From positions 1 to 27,763 of the forward strand of contig DASXCV010000263.1 in assembly GCA_036491015.1 (NCBI GenBank): a stretch of 27,763 nt of DNA, read 5' to 3'. Numbering within the stretch: the first letter of the stretch is position 1; each line of letters begins with the position of its first letter. This DNA is from JAICJR01 sp036491015 (lineage in GTDB: Bacteria; Actinomycetota; Thermoleophilia; Solirubrobacterales; Thermoleophilaceae). Position numbers and translations under genes: made by a program. Shown here in pieces: positions 1 to 6,786 of the stretch. The notes beneath the pieces are model-generated. The model searched no databases and was not told the origin of the DNA. It was given only the letters and a program-made list of their open reading frames with translations.

Positions 1-98
1 CCGAGCGCGGCAGCTCGGCCAGCAGCGGGTGCAGTTCCGCGGGGGAGAGCTTGCACGCGCAGCCGGCGCCGTGGGAGAGGGCGGTGAGCTTGACCTGA
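1..98 (+). CDS. 3' end of an unknown upstream gene (partial)
   Basis: Frame 3 is open from the window edge to a TGA at 96-98. About 30 of its 31 codons end in G or C, the signature of real genes in this window, while the other two forward frames are clearly poorer. Only about 31 residues are visible (Ser/Ala/Gly-rich, ending in WERAVSLT), so no function can be given. The call rests only on codon-position bias and on the fact that the next gene probably starts at 122. It could be chance in GC-rich DNA. Confidence 0.4.
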   Translation, partial: ERGSSASSGCSSAGESLHAQPAPWERAVSLT

Positions 99-121
99 GT
101 CACCTACCTATTATCCGCGAC

Positions 122-460
122 GTGCCCGAGCCCCAGTTCACGGAGGCGGAGCTGCACGCCGCGCTCGAGCAGCTCACTCCCGAACGGTTTCAGAAGTGGG
201 AGGCACGGATAGCCCAGATGGCACCCGAGCTTCAGCGCACGATCGTGCAGATCCTGCACGAGGGCGGCTGGTTCGACGAGGCCCACGATGCCGCCGTGCT
301 GAAGGCCGCCACCACCCCCGACCAGGACGAGCGCCTCACCGCGGTGAAGACCCTGATCGCCGAGGAGACGCGCACCGTGATGTTCGTTGGCGTGGCCGTG
401 GGCTGGGAGCTCGCGCGACAACTTGAAGGTTTCGAGCCCGACGACACAGAAGGAGATTGA
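122..460 (+). CDS. Small hypothetical helical protein
   Basis: I do not recognise this family. The 112-residue product is acidic and mostly helical, with a hydrophobic stretch near the end (TVMFVGVAVGWELA) that is too short and mixed to call a membrane helix. The frame is open further upstream, to the window edge, but GC at third positions is poor before about 120. A good -10-like hexamer TATTAT (109-114) lies 7 nt before the GTG at 122, the spacing seen at many genes here, so I chose that start and expect a leaderless mRNA. The stop is 4 nt before the hydrolase gene, whose Shine-Dalgarno sequence lies inside this gene, so the two are probably co-transcribed. A start at GTG 29 or 71 is possible. 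Confidence 0.6.
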   Translation: MPEPQFTEAELHAALEQLTPERFQKWEARIAQMAPELQRTIVQILHEGGWFDEAHDAAVLKAATTPDQDERLTAVKTLIAEETRTVMFVGVAVGWELARQLEGFEPDDTEGD

Positions 461-464
461 CCCC

Positions 465-1142
465 ATGGACATCCGCTTTCTCGGCCACGCCTGCTTCGAG
501 CTGAGCGACGGCGACACGCGCGTGCTGATCGACCCGTTCCTCACCGGCAATCCCAAGGCGGGGGCCGAGGCGTCCGACATGAATCCGACCCACATCTTCC
601 TGACGCACGGACACCAGGACCACTACGGGGACATCGTCGAGATCGCGAAGCGCACGGGCGCCCAGTGCGTGGCGATGGTGGAGATCGCGGGCGAGCTCGA
701 GGAGGAGGGCGTCGAGAACGTCGCGAACCCGAACATCGGCGGCACGGTCGAGTTCGACGGCGGCTGGGTGCGCCTGACCCCCGCCTGGCACAGCTCGACC
801 ACGCCCAAGGGCACCGTGAACACGCCGGCCGGGCTCGTGATCAACCTCGGCGGCAAGACCGTCTACCACGTGGGCGACACCGGGCTGTTCACGGACCTCC
901 AGCTCGTGAAGGCGCGCGACCACATCGACGCCGCCCTCGTCTGCATCGGCGGGCACTTCACGATGGACCGGCATGACGCCGTGACGGCGGCCGACTGGAT
1001 CGGCGCCGACACCGTGATCCCCTGCCACTACGACACCTTCCCGCCGATCGAGACCGACGATCAGGCGTTCAAGTCCGACGTCGAGTCGAAGACGTCCTCG
1101 AAGGTCGTGATCCTCCAGCCCGGTGAGAGCCATTCGCTCTAG
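465..1142 (+). CDS. UPF0173 family metal-dependent hydrolase (metallo-beta-lactamase fold)
   Basis: A cytoplasmic MBL-fold hydrolase of 225 residues, the usual length for the UPF0173 (YtkL-like) family. The N-terminus MDIRFLGHACFEL and the metal motif H48-x-H50-x-D52-H53 (LTHGHQDHYGD) are clear. Further family landmarks are WHSSTTP, YHVGDTGLF, CIGGHFTMD and IPCHYDTFPP, which supply the remaining metal ligands and the C-terminal signature. The physiological substrate of the family is unknown. ATG 465 is preceded by AGGAG (451-455) at 9-nt spacing; an upstream in-frame extension would be non-coding in style. It follows the small hypothetical gene by 4 nt and its last 20 nt overlap the lipoprotein gene start. 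Confidence 0.9.
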   Translation: MDIRFLGHACFELSDGDTRVLIDPFLTGNPKAGAEASDMNPTHIFLTHGHQDHYGDIVEIAKRTGAQCVAMVEIAGELEEEGVENVANPNIGGTVEFDGGWVRLTPAWHSSTTPKGTVNTPAGLVINLGGKTVYHVGDTGLFTDLQLVKARDHIDAALVCIGGHFTMDRHDAVTAADWIGADTVIPCHYDTFPPIETDDQAFKSDVESKTSSKVVILQPGESHSL

Positions 1143-1656
1143 GGCACTCCTGACAAGCGCGGCGCTCGTCGCTCTCGCGGTCGCCGGCTGCGGGGGCGGC
1201 GGGAGCAGCAGCGGGACGCAGGCCGCGGCCACCCCGCCGTCGGCGAGCGAGAACACGATCAGCGTCGCGGCGCCGGCCACCACGCCGCCGACGACACCCA
1301 CCCAGACCGCGCAGACCACCCCGGCCAAGACCTCCACCTCACCCGAGAGCCAGCCGGGCGGCGCCGGCGACGAGACGCCGATCTCGACGCAGGCGCTCTT
1401 CACCGGCAAGGGAGGCGACATCACGCCCGCGACGGTCCGGGTGCCGCCGTTCATCGCGGTGAACGTGGTGCTCCACTCGGCCGACGGCGCCGAGTACGAG
1501 ATCGAGGTGGCGCACCACGAGCTGAAGGTCGACGGGAGCAACCCCACGGCCAACGTGAAGCTGTCGGGCCTGAGGGCCGGCAAGCGCTACATCGTCGACA
1601 TCTCCGGCGCACCGCAGGCGCTCGCGATCGTCGCGAACGCAGAGCCCGGTCCCTAA
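1123..1656 (+). CDS. Secreted lipoprotein with a cupredoxin-like C-terminal domain
   Basis: This 177-residue protein has a basic N-terminus, a hydrophobic core and a lipobox ending at Cys23 (AVAGC), so it should be lipid-anchored outside the membrane. Residues 24-90 are a Gly/Ser/Thr/Pro-rich linker. Residues about 95-177 form a compact beta-rich domain containing PATVRVPPFIAVNVVL and LSGLRAGKRYIVDI, a pattern resembling cupredoxin-type beta sandwiches. I see no convincing Cys/Met copper ligand set, so a structural or sensing role is as likely as electron transfer. The GTG start lies inside the end of the hydrolase gene (20-nt overlap), implying translational coupling. The signal peptide is secure; the fold name is tentative. 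Confidence 0.75.
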   Translation: MRAIRSRALLTSAALVALAVAGCGGGGSSSGTQAAATPPSASENTISVAAPATTPPTTPTQTAQTTPAKTSTSPESQPGGAGDETPISTQALFTGKGGDITPATVRVPPFIAVNVVLHSADGAEYEIEVAHHELKVDGSNPTANVKLSGLRAGKRYIVDISGAPQALAIVANAEPGP

Positions 1657-1657
1657 G

Positions 1658-1687
1658 TTGGCCAGCCAGCCAAGGCCGCGCTACGCT
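1658..1687 (+). promoter_or_regulatory. Candidate promoter with a palindrome over the -35 box, upstream of the R2-like gene
   Basis: TTGGCC (1658-1663) and TACGCT (1682-1687) are separated by 18 nt. The -35 element is embedded in a perfect interrupted palindrome, TTGGC-N6-GCCAA (1658-1673), which begins one base after the lipoprotein stop codon. An inverted repeat over the -35 box would suit a repressor operator. Both boxes are weak matches and no regulator is identified. Confidence 0.35.
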
Positions 1688-1724
1688 TGGCCGAGCTGAC
1701 GCCCAACGCACGAGGAGACGGACC

Positions 1725-2636
1725 ATGACCGACAGCGCCACCACCCGCACCGAGCGCGAGGACTTCCAGGCGACGACTGATCCGGCGCTGCTCGAATCCG
1801 CGGACCGCGGCGACGCGAACCTGCTCAGCTACCAGAAGCTCTACGAGCTCTGGGAGCGCCAGCAGTGGCGCACGCAGGACATCGACTTCAGCCAGGACCG
1901 CGAGGACTGGGAGAACTTCCCCGACGAGGAGAAGTTCCAGCGCATGTACGGGCTCTCGTCGTTCTTCATCGGCGAGCAGAAGGTGGCCGAGGAGCTTGGG
2001 CCGATGATGCGCGCGGCGCCCACCGAGGAAATGCGCATCTTCCTCTGCACCCAGATCGCCGACGAGGCGCGGCACGTCGCGTTCTTCAACCGCTTCTACG
2101 AGGAGGTCGGCGTGCTCGAGTCGACCAACCTCCAGGACCGCCTCGCCGAGACGAGCGCCCACCTCAACCCCAAGTTCCACGACCTCTTCGACGACATGCT
2201 GCACTCGCGCGTGGACAAGCTGGCGCGCGACCCGGGCGACCTCGAGACGCTCGTCGAGGCCGTCACGCTCTACCACATGGTGATCGAGGGGATGCTCGCC
2301 CTCACCGGCCAGCACTTCATCATCACCTACAACGAGGAGAACGGAACGCTGCCGGGCTTCGTGGAGGGCTTCAACAACGTCGCGCGCGACGAGCACCGGC
2401 ACGTGGCCTTCGGCGCGCGCTTCCTGCGCGAGATGGCGCAGGCCGACCCGAAGTACGCCGAGGCGATCCAACGGACCCTTATCGAGTCCGGTCCCGCCGC
2501 CGACGGCGTGCTCACTCCGCCGTGGTACGAGGACGGCATGGAGCTCTTCGGCGTGAGCCTCGAGGAGACCCGCGAGTTCGCCATGAAGGCGCTCGGACGG
2601 CGCATGAAGGTCATAGGTCTGGCGCCCGTCGCCTAA
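1725..2636 (+). CDS. R2-like ligand-binding oxidase candidate (ferritin-like dimetal carboxylate protein)
   Basis: A 303-residue cytoplasmic protein of the ribonucleotide-reductase R2 superfamily. All six dimetal ligands are visible: E84, E114, H117 (DEARH), E188, E223 and H226 (DEHRH). Three details favour R2lox over a class I R2 subunit. The first ligand is Glu, not Asp. The position of the radical tyrosine, four residues after H117, is Phe121. Val87 (three after E84) and Tyr183 (five before E188) occupy the places of the Val-Tyr pair that forms the ether crosslink in Mycobacterium tuberculosis R2lox. R2lox binds a Mn/Fe centre and a fatty-acid-like ligand; its reaction is unsettled. No large (R1) subunit is nearby. 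AGGAG (1713-1717) sits 7 nt before the ATG. Spacing between some ligands differs by a few residues from R2lox as I remember it, so a class Ic-like R2 remains possible. Confidence 0.75.
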   Translation: MTDSATTRTEREDFQATTDPALLESADRGDANLLSYQKLYELWERQQWRTQDIDFSQDREDWENFPDEEKFQRMYGLSSFFIGEQKVAEELGPMMRAAPTEEMRIFLCTQIADEARHVAFFNRFYEEVGVLESTNLQDRLAETSAHLNPKFHDLFDDMLHSRVDKLARDPGDLETLVEAVTLYHMVIEGMLALTGQHFIITYNEENGTLPGFVEGFNNVARDEHRHVAFGARFLREMAQADPKYAEAIQRTLIESGPAADGVLTPPWYEDGMELFGVSLEETREFAMKALGRRMKVIGLAPVA

Positions 2637-2669
2637 AGGCGGTAGCTCCAGCTTGGTAGCGTCTTGTGC

Positions 2670-3116
2670 GTGACGCGGGAGGTCACATTCTCCGGAGACG
2701 GCTGCCGTTTTACTTTCGGCGTGGTTCGCTATGAGTTCCACGACGATCCGCACGGCGCCGAAGCGAACTGGCTGAAGGGCGGCGTGCGCGTCGAACTGAG
2801 CCACACCGGCGCGTTCCGCTGCTCGGTGCCGGTGATGTTCATGGCGGACGAGCTGGCCTACTTCCGCGACGACCTCGGCCGCATCCTCGCGCGGCAGAAG
2901 GGCGTGGCCACGCTCGACACCGAGGAGGACTGCCTCTCGATCGGCGTGACGATCACGCCGCACCGCTGCACGGTGGGCGGCTACATCGAGGCGGTCGGCT
3001 TCGCGCGGCTCGAGTTCGACGACATCTCCACCGACGAGCAGTCGCTGCGCGAGTCGCACGGGCAGCTCGTGGAGCTCGTGCGGGAGTTCCCAGTGCGTGC
3101 GAGCGCCGGCGGCTGA
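2670..3116 (+). CDS. Hypothetical protein, possibly DUF6228/WapI-immunity-like
   Basis: A 148-residue soluble protein without signal peptide or membrane segment. The layout is beta-rich: an N-terminal strand pair (VTFSGDGCRFTFGV), a NWLKGGVRVEL strand, then FMADELAYFRDDLGRIL followed by strands with short acidic stretches. This arrangement recalls small single-domain proteins grouped as DUF6228/WapI-type immunity proteins, but the resemblance is from memory and weak. No toxin gene is adjacent. GTG 2670 is preferred because TAGCGT (2657-2662) lies 7 nt upstream as a probable leaderless -10 and no Shine-Dalgarno sequence is present; TTG 2664 is the alternative. It converges with csaA with only 3 nt between the stop codons. 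Confidence 0.7.
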   Translation: MTREVTFSGDGCRFTFGVVRYEFHDDPHGAEANWLKGGVRVELSHTGAFRCSVPVMFMADELAYFRDDLGRILARQKGVATLDTEEDCLSIGVTITPHRCTVGGYIEAVGFARLEFDDISTDEQSLRESHGQLVELVREFPVRASAGG

Positions 3117-3119
3117 GCG

Positions 3120-3449
3120 CTAGCCGATCCGGTCGCCCAGCTCGACGTCCTCGTCGGGCCGCAGCAGCACGACGCCCTTCGCCGGGTCGATTGCTCCCAT
3201 CACGAGCACCTCGGAGTCGAAGGTCGCGATCCGGCGCGGCGGGAAGTTCACGACGCCGATCACGAGTCGCCCCTCGAGCTCCTCGCGCGTGTAGTGGGTG
3301 ATCTGCGCGGACGAGCGCTTGACGCCCACCTCGGGACCGAAGTCGATCTCGAGCTTCCAGGCGGGAACGCGAGCTGCGGGGAAGTCCTCGACGGCGACGA
3401 TGCGCCCGACGCGCATGTCGATCCGCTGGAACTCCTCGAAGGTGGCCAT
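3120..3449 (-). CDS. csaA: CsaA-like tRNA-binding-domain protein
   Basis: At 109 residues it is a full-length CsaA: a single EMAP-II/tRNA-binding OB fold, homodimeric in its relatives. The sequence matches the family from end to end: FEEFQRIDMRVGRIV, WKLEIDFGPEVGVKRSSAQIT, VVNFPPRRIA, then SEVLVMGA and LLRPDEDVELGDRI. The SAQIT segment is part of the ligand-binding groove. CsaA was described in Bacillus as a chaperone linked to protein export and binds tRNA in vitro; its main role is unclear. ATG 3449 has no Shine-Dalgarno sequence, but TAGGCT (complement of 3460-3465) lies 10 nt upstream, so the mRNA may be leaderless. Convergent with the preceding hypothetical gene. Confidence 0.92.
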   Translation of the reverse strand: MATFEEFQRIDMRVGRIVAVEDFPAARVPAWKLEIDFGPEVGVKRSSAQITHYTREELEGRLVIGVVNFPPRRIATFDSEVLVMGAIDPAKGVVLLRPDEDVELGDRIG

Positions 3450-3479
3450 GAAGGCCGGGAGCCTAACCGGCTCGGCGGG

Positions 3480-5012
3480 CTACTGGCCGGGCGGCGGCGA
3501 GGGCGCCTGAGCCTGGTCCTGCGGCGGCTGAGCCGAGGGGTCGCCGTCGGCCGGCGGCGGAGGAGGCGGAGTCGTGGTGGTCGGCGTGGTGGTGGTCGGC
3601 GCGGGCTGCGCGGGGTCCGTCGGAGTGGTGGGCTGGGGGTCCGAGCCGGTGGGCTGCGGCGCGCCGCCGACGGCCGTCGGGTCGCCGGTCGTGCCGGTGG
3701 GCCCGGTGGTGCCGGTCGACGGAAGCGTGACGGTGGAGCCGTCCTGGTCGGTGGTCGACGGCGTGGTGGTCCCGGTCGGGGCAGTGGTGGTCGGCGCGGG
3801 CTGGACCTGCGCCGGCGTCTTCTGCACCGCCACGTGCTTGGTCTTCGTCGCGGCGTGGTGGGCCTTGTGCTTCGGCGTGACGAGCTGCTGGGGCGCCGCC
3901 GACACCACCTGCGGCTCGGGCGCTGGCGCCACCTGCGCCACCTGCGCGTGCGAGACCGCCGGGTGGGCTGGGTGCGAGGCGTGCTTGACCTCGACGGCGC
4001 CGGCAGTCACGATCGCCGCTGCCGCGAGACCCGCCGCCGCCTTGGTGGCCACGGCGCCGACGCCGGCGGAGATCATTCCGCCCGCGGTGGCGCCGCCGGC
4101 CATCGCGCCGGCGCCGGCCAGTCCGGCACCGCCGGCAGCCGCGCCGCCCGCAGCGGCTCCACCGGCAGCCGCACCGCCGGCAGCTGCGCCACCGGCAGCA
4201 CCGCCGCCTGCGGCGCTGAGCTTCGCGAACACGAACTTCTTGAACACGGCGAGCACGCCGATCGGATACACGGCCGCGAGGGCGCGCCCCGTGTTGCGCA
4301 GCTCGCGCTTGAAGATCTTGCAGCGCTCGCACGCGCGCACATGCCGGCGGACGGGAGCCGAGGTGCGCGCGATGCCCTCGGCCACCTGGCCGAGCTCGAG
4401 CCGCACCTCCTCACAGGTGAGCAGCCGCGCCTCGGCGGCCTCGGCGAGCGACACGCGCGCGCGGACGAGCAGCGACTTGACGCTCGGCACCGTCGTGTCC
4501 ATCGCCTCAGAGATCTGCTCGTAGGAGAGCGCGTCGATCTCGCGCAGCAAGAGCGCCGTGCGCTGGGTCTCCGGCAACTCCTGCACGTCGGCCACGATCT
4601 GGCGGAACTCCTCGCGCGTATGAACGGTGTCCGCCGTGGTGGCGCCGCCGTCGCGCTCGAACACGTCCATCGAGTCCTGCCCCGCGTGCTGCGGCCGGCG
4701 CAGGTGGTTGAGGCAGCGGTTGCGCGCGATGCGGTAGAGCCACGGGCGCGCGTTGATCGGGCGCTCGTCGGCGCAGATCGCGTTGAAGGCCGCCGTGAAG
4801 ACCTCCTGCAGCACGTCCTCGGCGTCCTCGGTCGAGCCGAGCATGTGGCGGCAGAAGGCGAGCAGCCGCGAGTTGTAGCGATCGACCAGCGCTTCGAACG
4901 CGCCATGGTTGCCGCGCCGGATCAGCGCGACCAGCTTTTCGTCGCTCTGCAGGCGCAGAAGCGGCGAGCGCGCGGCAAGCGCGGGCGTATGTCGGATCGC
5001 AGAAGCTTCCAT
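3480..5012 (-). CDS. ECF sigma factor fused to a zinc anti-sigma-like domain, membrane segment and extracytoplasmic tail
   Basis: A 510-residue fusion (ATG 5012; the TTG at 5015 is also possible). Residues about 25-108 are sigma region 2 (GAFEALVDRYNSRLL, STEDAEDVLQEVF, ARPWLYRIARNRCLNHLRR). Residues about 145-195 are region 4 (ELPETQRTALLLREIDALSY, then VPSVKSLLVRARVSL). A zinc-finger anti-sigma-like module follows with Cys200 and H224-x3-C228-x2-C231. After a basic stretch comes an Ala/Gly-rich pentapeptide repeat, then a hydrophobic segment (about 300-340, ending AAAAIVTAGAVEV) that could cross the membrane once. The last 165 residues are His/Lys- then Thr/Pro-rich, resembling an exposed wall-spanning tail. 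ECF groups with C-terminal anti-sigma-like and membrane extensions are known in Actinobacteria; here sigma and its restraint would be one polypeptide. No separate anti-sigma gene is adjacent. Membrane crossing is inferred. Confidence 0.88.
   Translation of the reverse strand: MEASAIRHTPALAARSPLLRLQSDEKLVALIRRGNHGAFEALVDRYNSRLLAFCRHMLGSTEDAEDVLQEVFTAAFNAICADERPINARPWLYRIARNRCLNHLRRPQHAGQDSMDVFERDGGATTADTVHTREEFRQIVADVQELPETQRTALLLREIDALSYEQISEAMDTTVPSVKSLLVRARVSLAEAAEARLLTCEEVRLELGQVAEGIARTSAPVRRHVRACERCKIFKRELRNTGRALAAVYPIGVLAVFKKFVFAKLSAAGGGAAGGAAAGGAAAGGAAAGGAAAGGAGLAGAGAMAGGATAGGMISAGVGAVATKAAAGLAAAAIVTAGAVEVKHASHPAHPAVSHAQVAQVAPAPEPQVVSAAPQQLVTPKHKAHHAATKTKHVAVQKTPAQVQPAPTTTAPTGTTTPSTTDQDGSTVTLPSTGTTGPTGTTGDPTAVGGAPQPTGSDPQPTTPTDPAQPAPTTTTPTTTTPPPPPPADGDPSAQPPQDQAQAPSPPPGQ
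4122..4199 (-). repeat. Tandem Ala/Gly pentapeptide-coding repeat in the sigma factor gene
   Basis: About five units of 15 nt encode the pentapeptide GGAAA in tandem, between the zinc module and the hydrophobic segment of the sigma fusion. The units differ mainly at synonymous sites, so the protein pattern is kept more strictly than the DNA. It may be a flexible spacer or part of a glycine-zipper-like membrane segment. Such repeats can change length by slippage. Confidence 0.75.
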
Positions 5013-5082
5013 CAAAAACGGCCGTTCCCCTGTGGAAACAGGCTAGCGGCCGAGAAGTAGCGCCGCGGGAACCGCTCTGCAA

Positions 5083-5167
5083 TGCCCGGGGTGGGATTCG
5101 AACCCACATGCTCCATTGGAGCCAGGGCTTTTAAGGCCCCTCTGTATGCCAGTTCCAGCACCCGGGC
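5083..5167 (-). tRNA. tRNA-Leu (anticodon UAA)
   Basis: Read on the minus strand it folds as a class II tRNA of 85 nt. The 7-bp acceptor stem is GCCCGGG/CCCGGGC with discriminator A. The anticodon stem GGGGC/GCCCT closes a CTTAAAA loop (anticodon TAA). The long variable arm has stem GCTCC/GGAGC, and the T arm is GTGGG-TTCGAAT-CCCAC. The long variable arm and anticodon fit leucine. CCA is not encoded. TTA codons are rare in this genome, so this tRNA decodes TTA and, by wobble, TTG. Confidence 0.96.
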
Positions 5168-5177
5168 TGGTATGGCA

Positions 5178-5205
5178 AGTCTAATTTCGGGGTACTAGCT
5201 ATCAG
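5178..5205 (-). promoter_or_regulatory. Candidate promoter of tRNA-Leu
   Basis: On the minus strand, CTGATA (complement of 5200-5205) and TAGACT (complement of 5178-5183) are 16 nt apart, and the -10 box ends 10 nt before the mature tRNA 5' end. The position is right for a stable-RNA promoter; the -35 match is moderate. Confidence 0.5.
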
Positions 5206-5240
5206 CGCGTCCTCGACGCTTGGTTGTTACATTGCCCCCC

Positions 5241-5278
5241 GCCGGTAGGGGATATCCGCCACGGGAGGCGGAACCGGC
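5241..5278 (+). promoter_or_regulatory. Structured 5' leader of the mce operon
   Basis: Two nested perfect 6-bp stems are visible. The outer pair is GCCGGT (5241-5246) with ACCGGC (5273-5278). The inner pair is TCCGCC (5255-5260) with GGCGGA (5267-5272), with loop ACGGGA and an 8-nt purine-rich asymmetric bulge AGGGGATA (5247-5254). The two stems abut on the 3' side. The element ends 26 nt before the first mce start codon. A TACATT hexamer at 5228-5233 could be the -10 box, but no matching -35 is clear. I do not recognise a riboswitch class. Confidence 0.4.
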
Positions 5279-5304
5279 AGGGAAGACGGGAGACAGAGGC
5301 ACTG

Positions 5305-6786
5305 ATGCGTTCAGTCAGCCGTGTGGGACGGGTGGCCGCGTTCGGCGCGGTGCTTGTCGCTGCCGTACTTGTCGGCTTTGTGCTCTTCGGAGGCAGCGGC
5401 GGCTACACGGTCAGCGCGGACTTCCAGAACGGCGGCCAGATCGTGAAGGGCAACCTGGTCGAGGTGGGCGGGGTGAAGGTCGGCTCCGTGAAGAACATCT
5501 CGATCACGCCGAACGGCCAGGCGAAGATCAAGTTCTCGGTCGACGGCGCGTACGCCCCGCTCCCCACCCAGACGAAGGCGGTCGTACGCCAGGCCTCGCA
5601 GTCCGGCTACGCCAACCGCTACATCGAGCTGCAACTCCCCGGCGGTCCGAGCAAGGACCAGCCGAAGATCGCGAACGGGGGCACGCTCACCGAGGCCCAG
5701 ACCGTGGCGACGGTCGACATCGACCAGCTCTTCAACACGCTCGACCCGAGCACCCGCAAGGCGCTCCAGAACTTCTTCAAGGGCTCGGCCGCGCAGTACC
5801 AGGGCGTGACCAAGCAGGCCAACCTCGGCCTCCACTACCTGAACCCGGCGCTGTCCACCTCGAGCCGGCTGTTCAACGAGCTGAACCGCGACACGCCGGT
5901 GCTCGAGCACTTCATCGGCGACAGCGCGCACCTCGTGACCGCCGTGGCCCAGAAGCGCGACGACCTCGCGGCGCTTGTCCAGAACCTCAACACCACCACA
6001 CACGCGATCGGCAGCCAGAAGGCCGCCCTGGCCGACTCGATCGGGCGGCTGCCCGATTTCATGCGCAACGCGAACACCACCTTCGTGAACCTGCGCGCGG
6101 CGCTGAATGACGTGGACCCGCTGGTGAACGCCTCAAAGCCCGTGGCGAAGAAGCTCACGCCCTTCCTCAACCAGGTCCAGCCGCTCGCCCACGACGCGCG
6201 CCCGACGATTCAGGACCTGAACACGGTGATCCGCCGCGCGGGCTCGAACAACGACCTCGTCGAGCTCACGCAGACGCTCACGCCGCTCGCGCACATCGCC
6301 GTCGACACCGCCCAGCGCGACGGCGCGCAGCGCGCCGGCTCCTTCCCCGAATCCACGCAGGCGCTCAAGGGGAGCGCCCCGATCATCGCCTTCGGCCGTC
6401 CCTACACGCCCGACCTGTTCGGCTGGTTCGACGACTTCTCGACCACGGGCGACTACGACGCGCTCGGCCAGATCTCGCGCACGCAGACCATCTTCAACAA
6501 CACCTCCGCCGACACGAGCGTGCTGAACTCGCTCGGCCTGGGCGGCCAGCTTCCGAGCACGCCGGGGCAGCTCCAGGTCGGCAACAACGGCGAGCCGTTC
6601 TCGGACTCGCTCCAGCAGAAGCTGTTCCAGGGCCTCGTCCGCTCGCAGCAGTTCAACCGCTGCCCGGGTGCCGGTGACGTGGTGGCTCCCGACAAGTCCA
6701 ACGTCCCCAGCTCCGACGAGCAGAAGGCCCTCGGCTGCACCGAGGCCGACCGCGGGGCGGGCAACTACACGCCGGGGACCGGATGA
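5305..6786 (+). CDS. MCE/MlaD family protein 1 (first gene of the mce cassette)
   Basis: A 493-residue envelope protein. It has a short basic N-terminus, one membrane helix (about residues 8-28) and an MCE/MlaD beta-barrel domain (about 34-112) with VEVGGVKVGSVKNI and the QSGYANRYIELQLPG strand. A long region of amphipathic helices follows (LFNTLDPSTRKALQNFF onward), and the C-terminus carries two cysteines in NRCPGAG and LGCTEAD. MCE proteins form hexameric rings or tubes that carry lipids across the envelope, and mycobacterial Mce complexes import lipids or sterols. ATG 5305 is preceded by a GGGAG/GAGG purine tract; the open frame reaches 5224 but that part is leader sequence. It overlaps the next gene by 4 nt (ATGA). 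The substrate cannot be told from the sequence. Confidence 0.9.
   Translation: MRSVSRVGRVAAFGAVLVAAVLVGFVLFGGSGGYTVSADFQNGGQIVKGNLVEVGGVKVGSVKNISITPNGQAKIKFSVDGAYAPLPTQTKAVVRQASQSGYANRYIELQLPGGPSKDQPKIANGGTLTEAQTVATVDIDQLFNTLDPSTRKALQNFFKGSAAQYQGVTKQANLGLHYLNPALSTSSRLFNELNRDTPVLEHFIGDSAHLVTAVAQKRDDLAALVQNLNTTTHAIGSQKAALADSIGRLPDFMRNANTTFVNLRAALNDVDPLVNASKPVAKKLTPFLNQVQPLAHDARPTIQDLNTVIRRAGSNNDLVELTQTLTPLAHIAVDTAQRDGAQRAGSFPESTQALKGSAPIIAFGRPYTPDLFGWFDDFSTTGDYDALGQISRTQTIFNNTSADTSVLNSLGLGGQLPSTPGQLQVGNNGEPFSDSLQQKLFQGLVRSQQFNRCPGAGDVVAPDKSNVPSSDEQKALGCTEADRGAGNYTPGTG

Noticed and set aside
3100..3126. Hairpin CGGCT...AGCCG at the convergent stops as a bidirectional terminator
   Set aside because: Only about 5 bp with no T-run on either strand.
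5015..5045. Terminator between tRNA-Leu and the sigma factor gene (GTTTCC-ACAG-GGGAAC then TTTTT)
   Set aside because: The stem is short, with a G-T pair, and the T-run is separated by 5 nt and adjoins the sigma start codon; it might equally mask the ribosome site, so I do not call it.
3294..5060. Long plus-strand frame opposite the sigma factor gene
   Set aside because: Arg/Gly-rich low-complexity product typical of antisense reading in GC-rich DNA; the minus strand has clear sigma-factor motifs.
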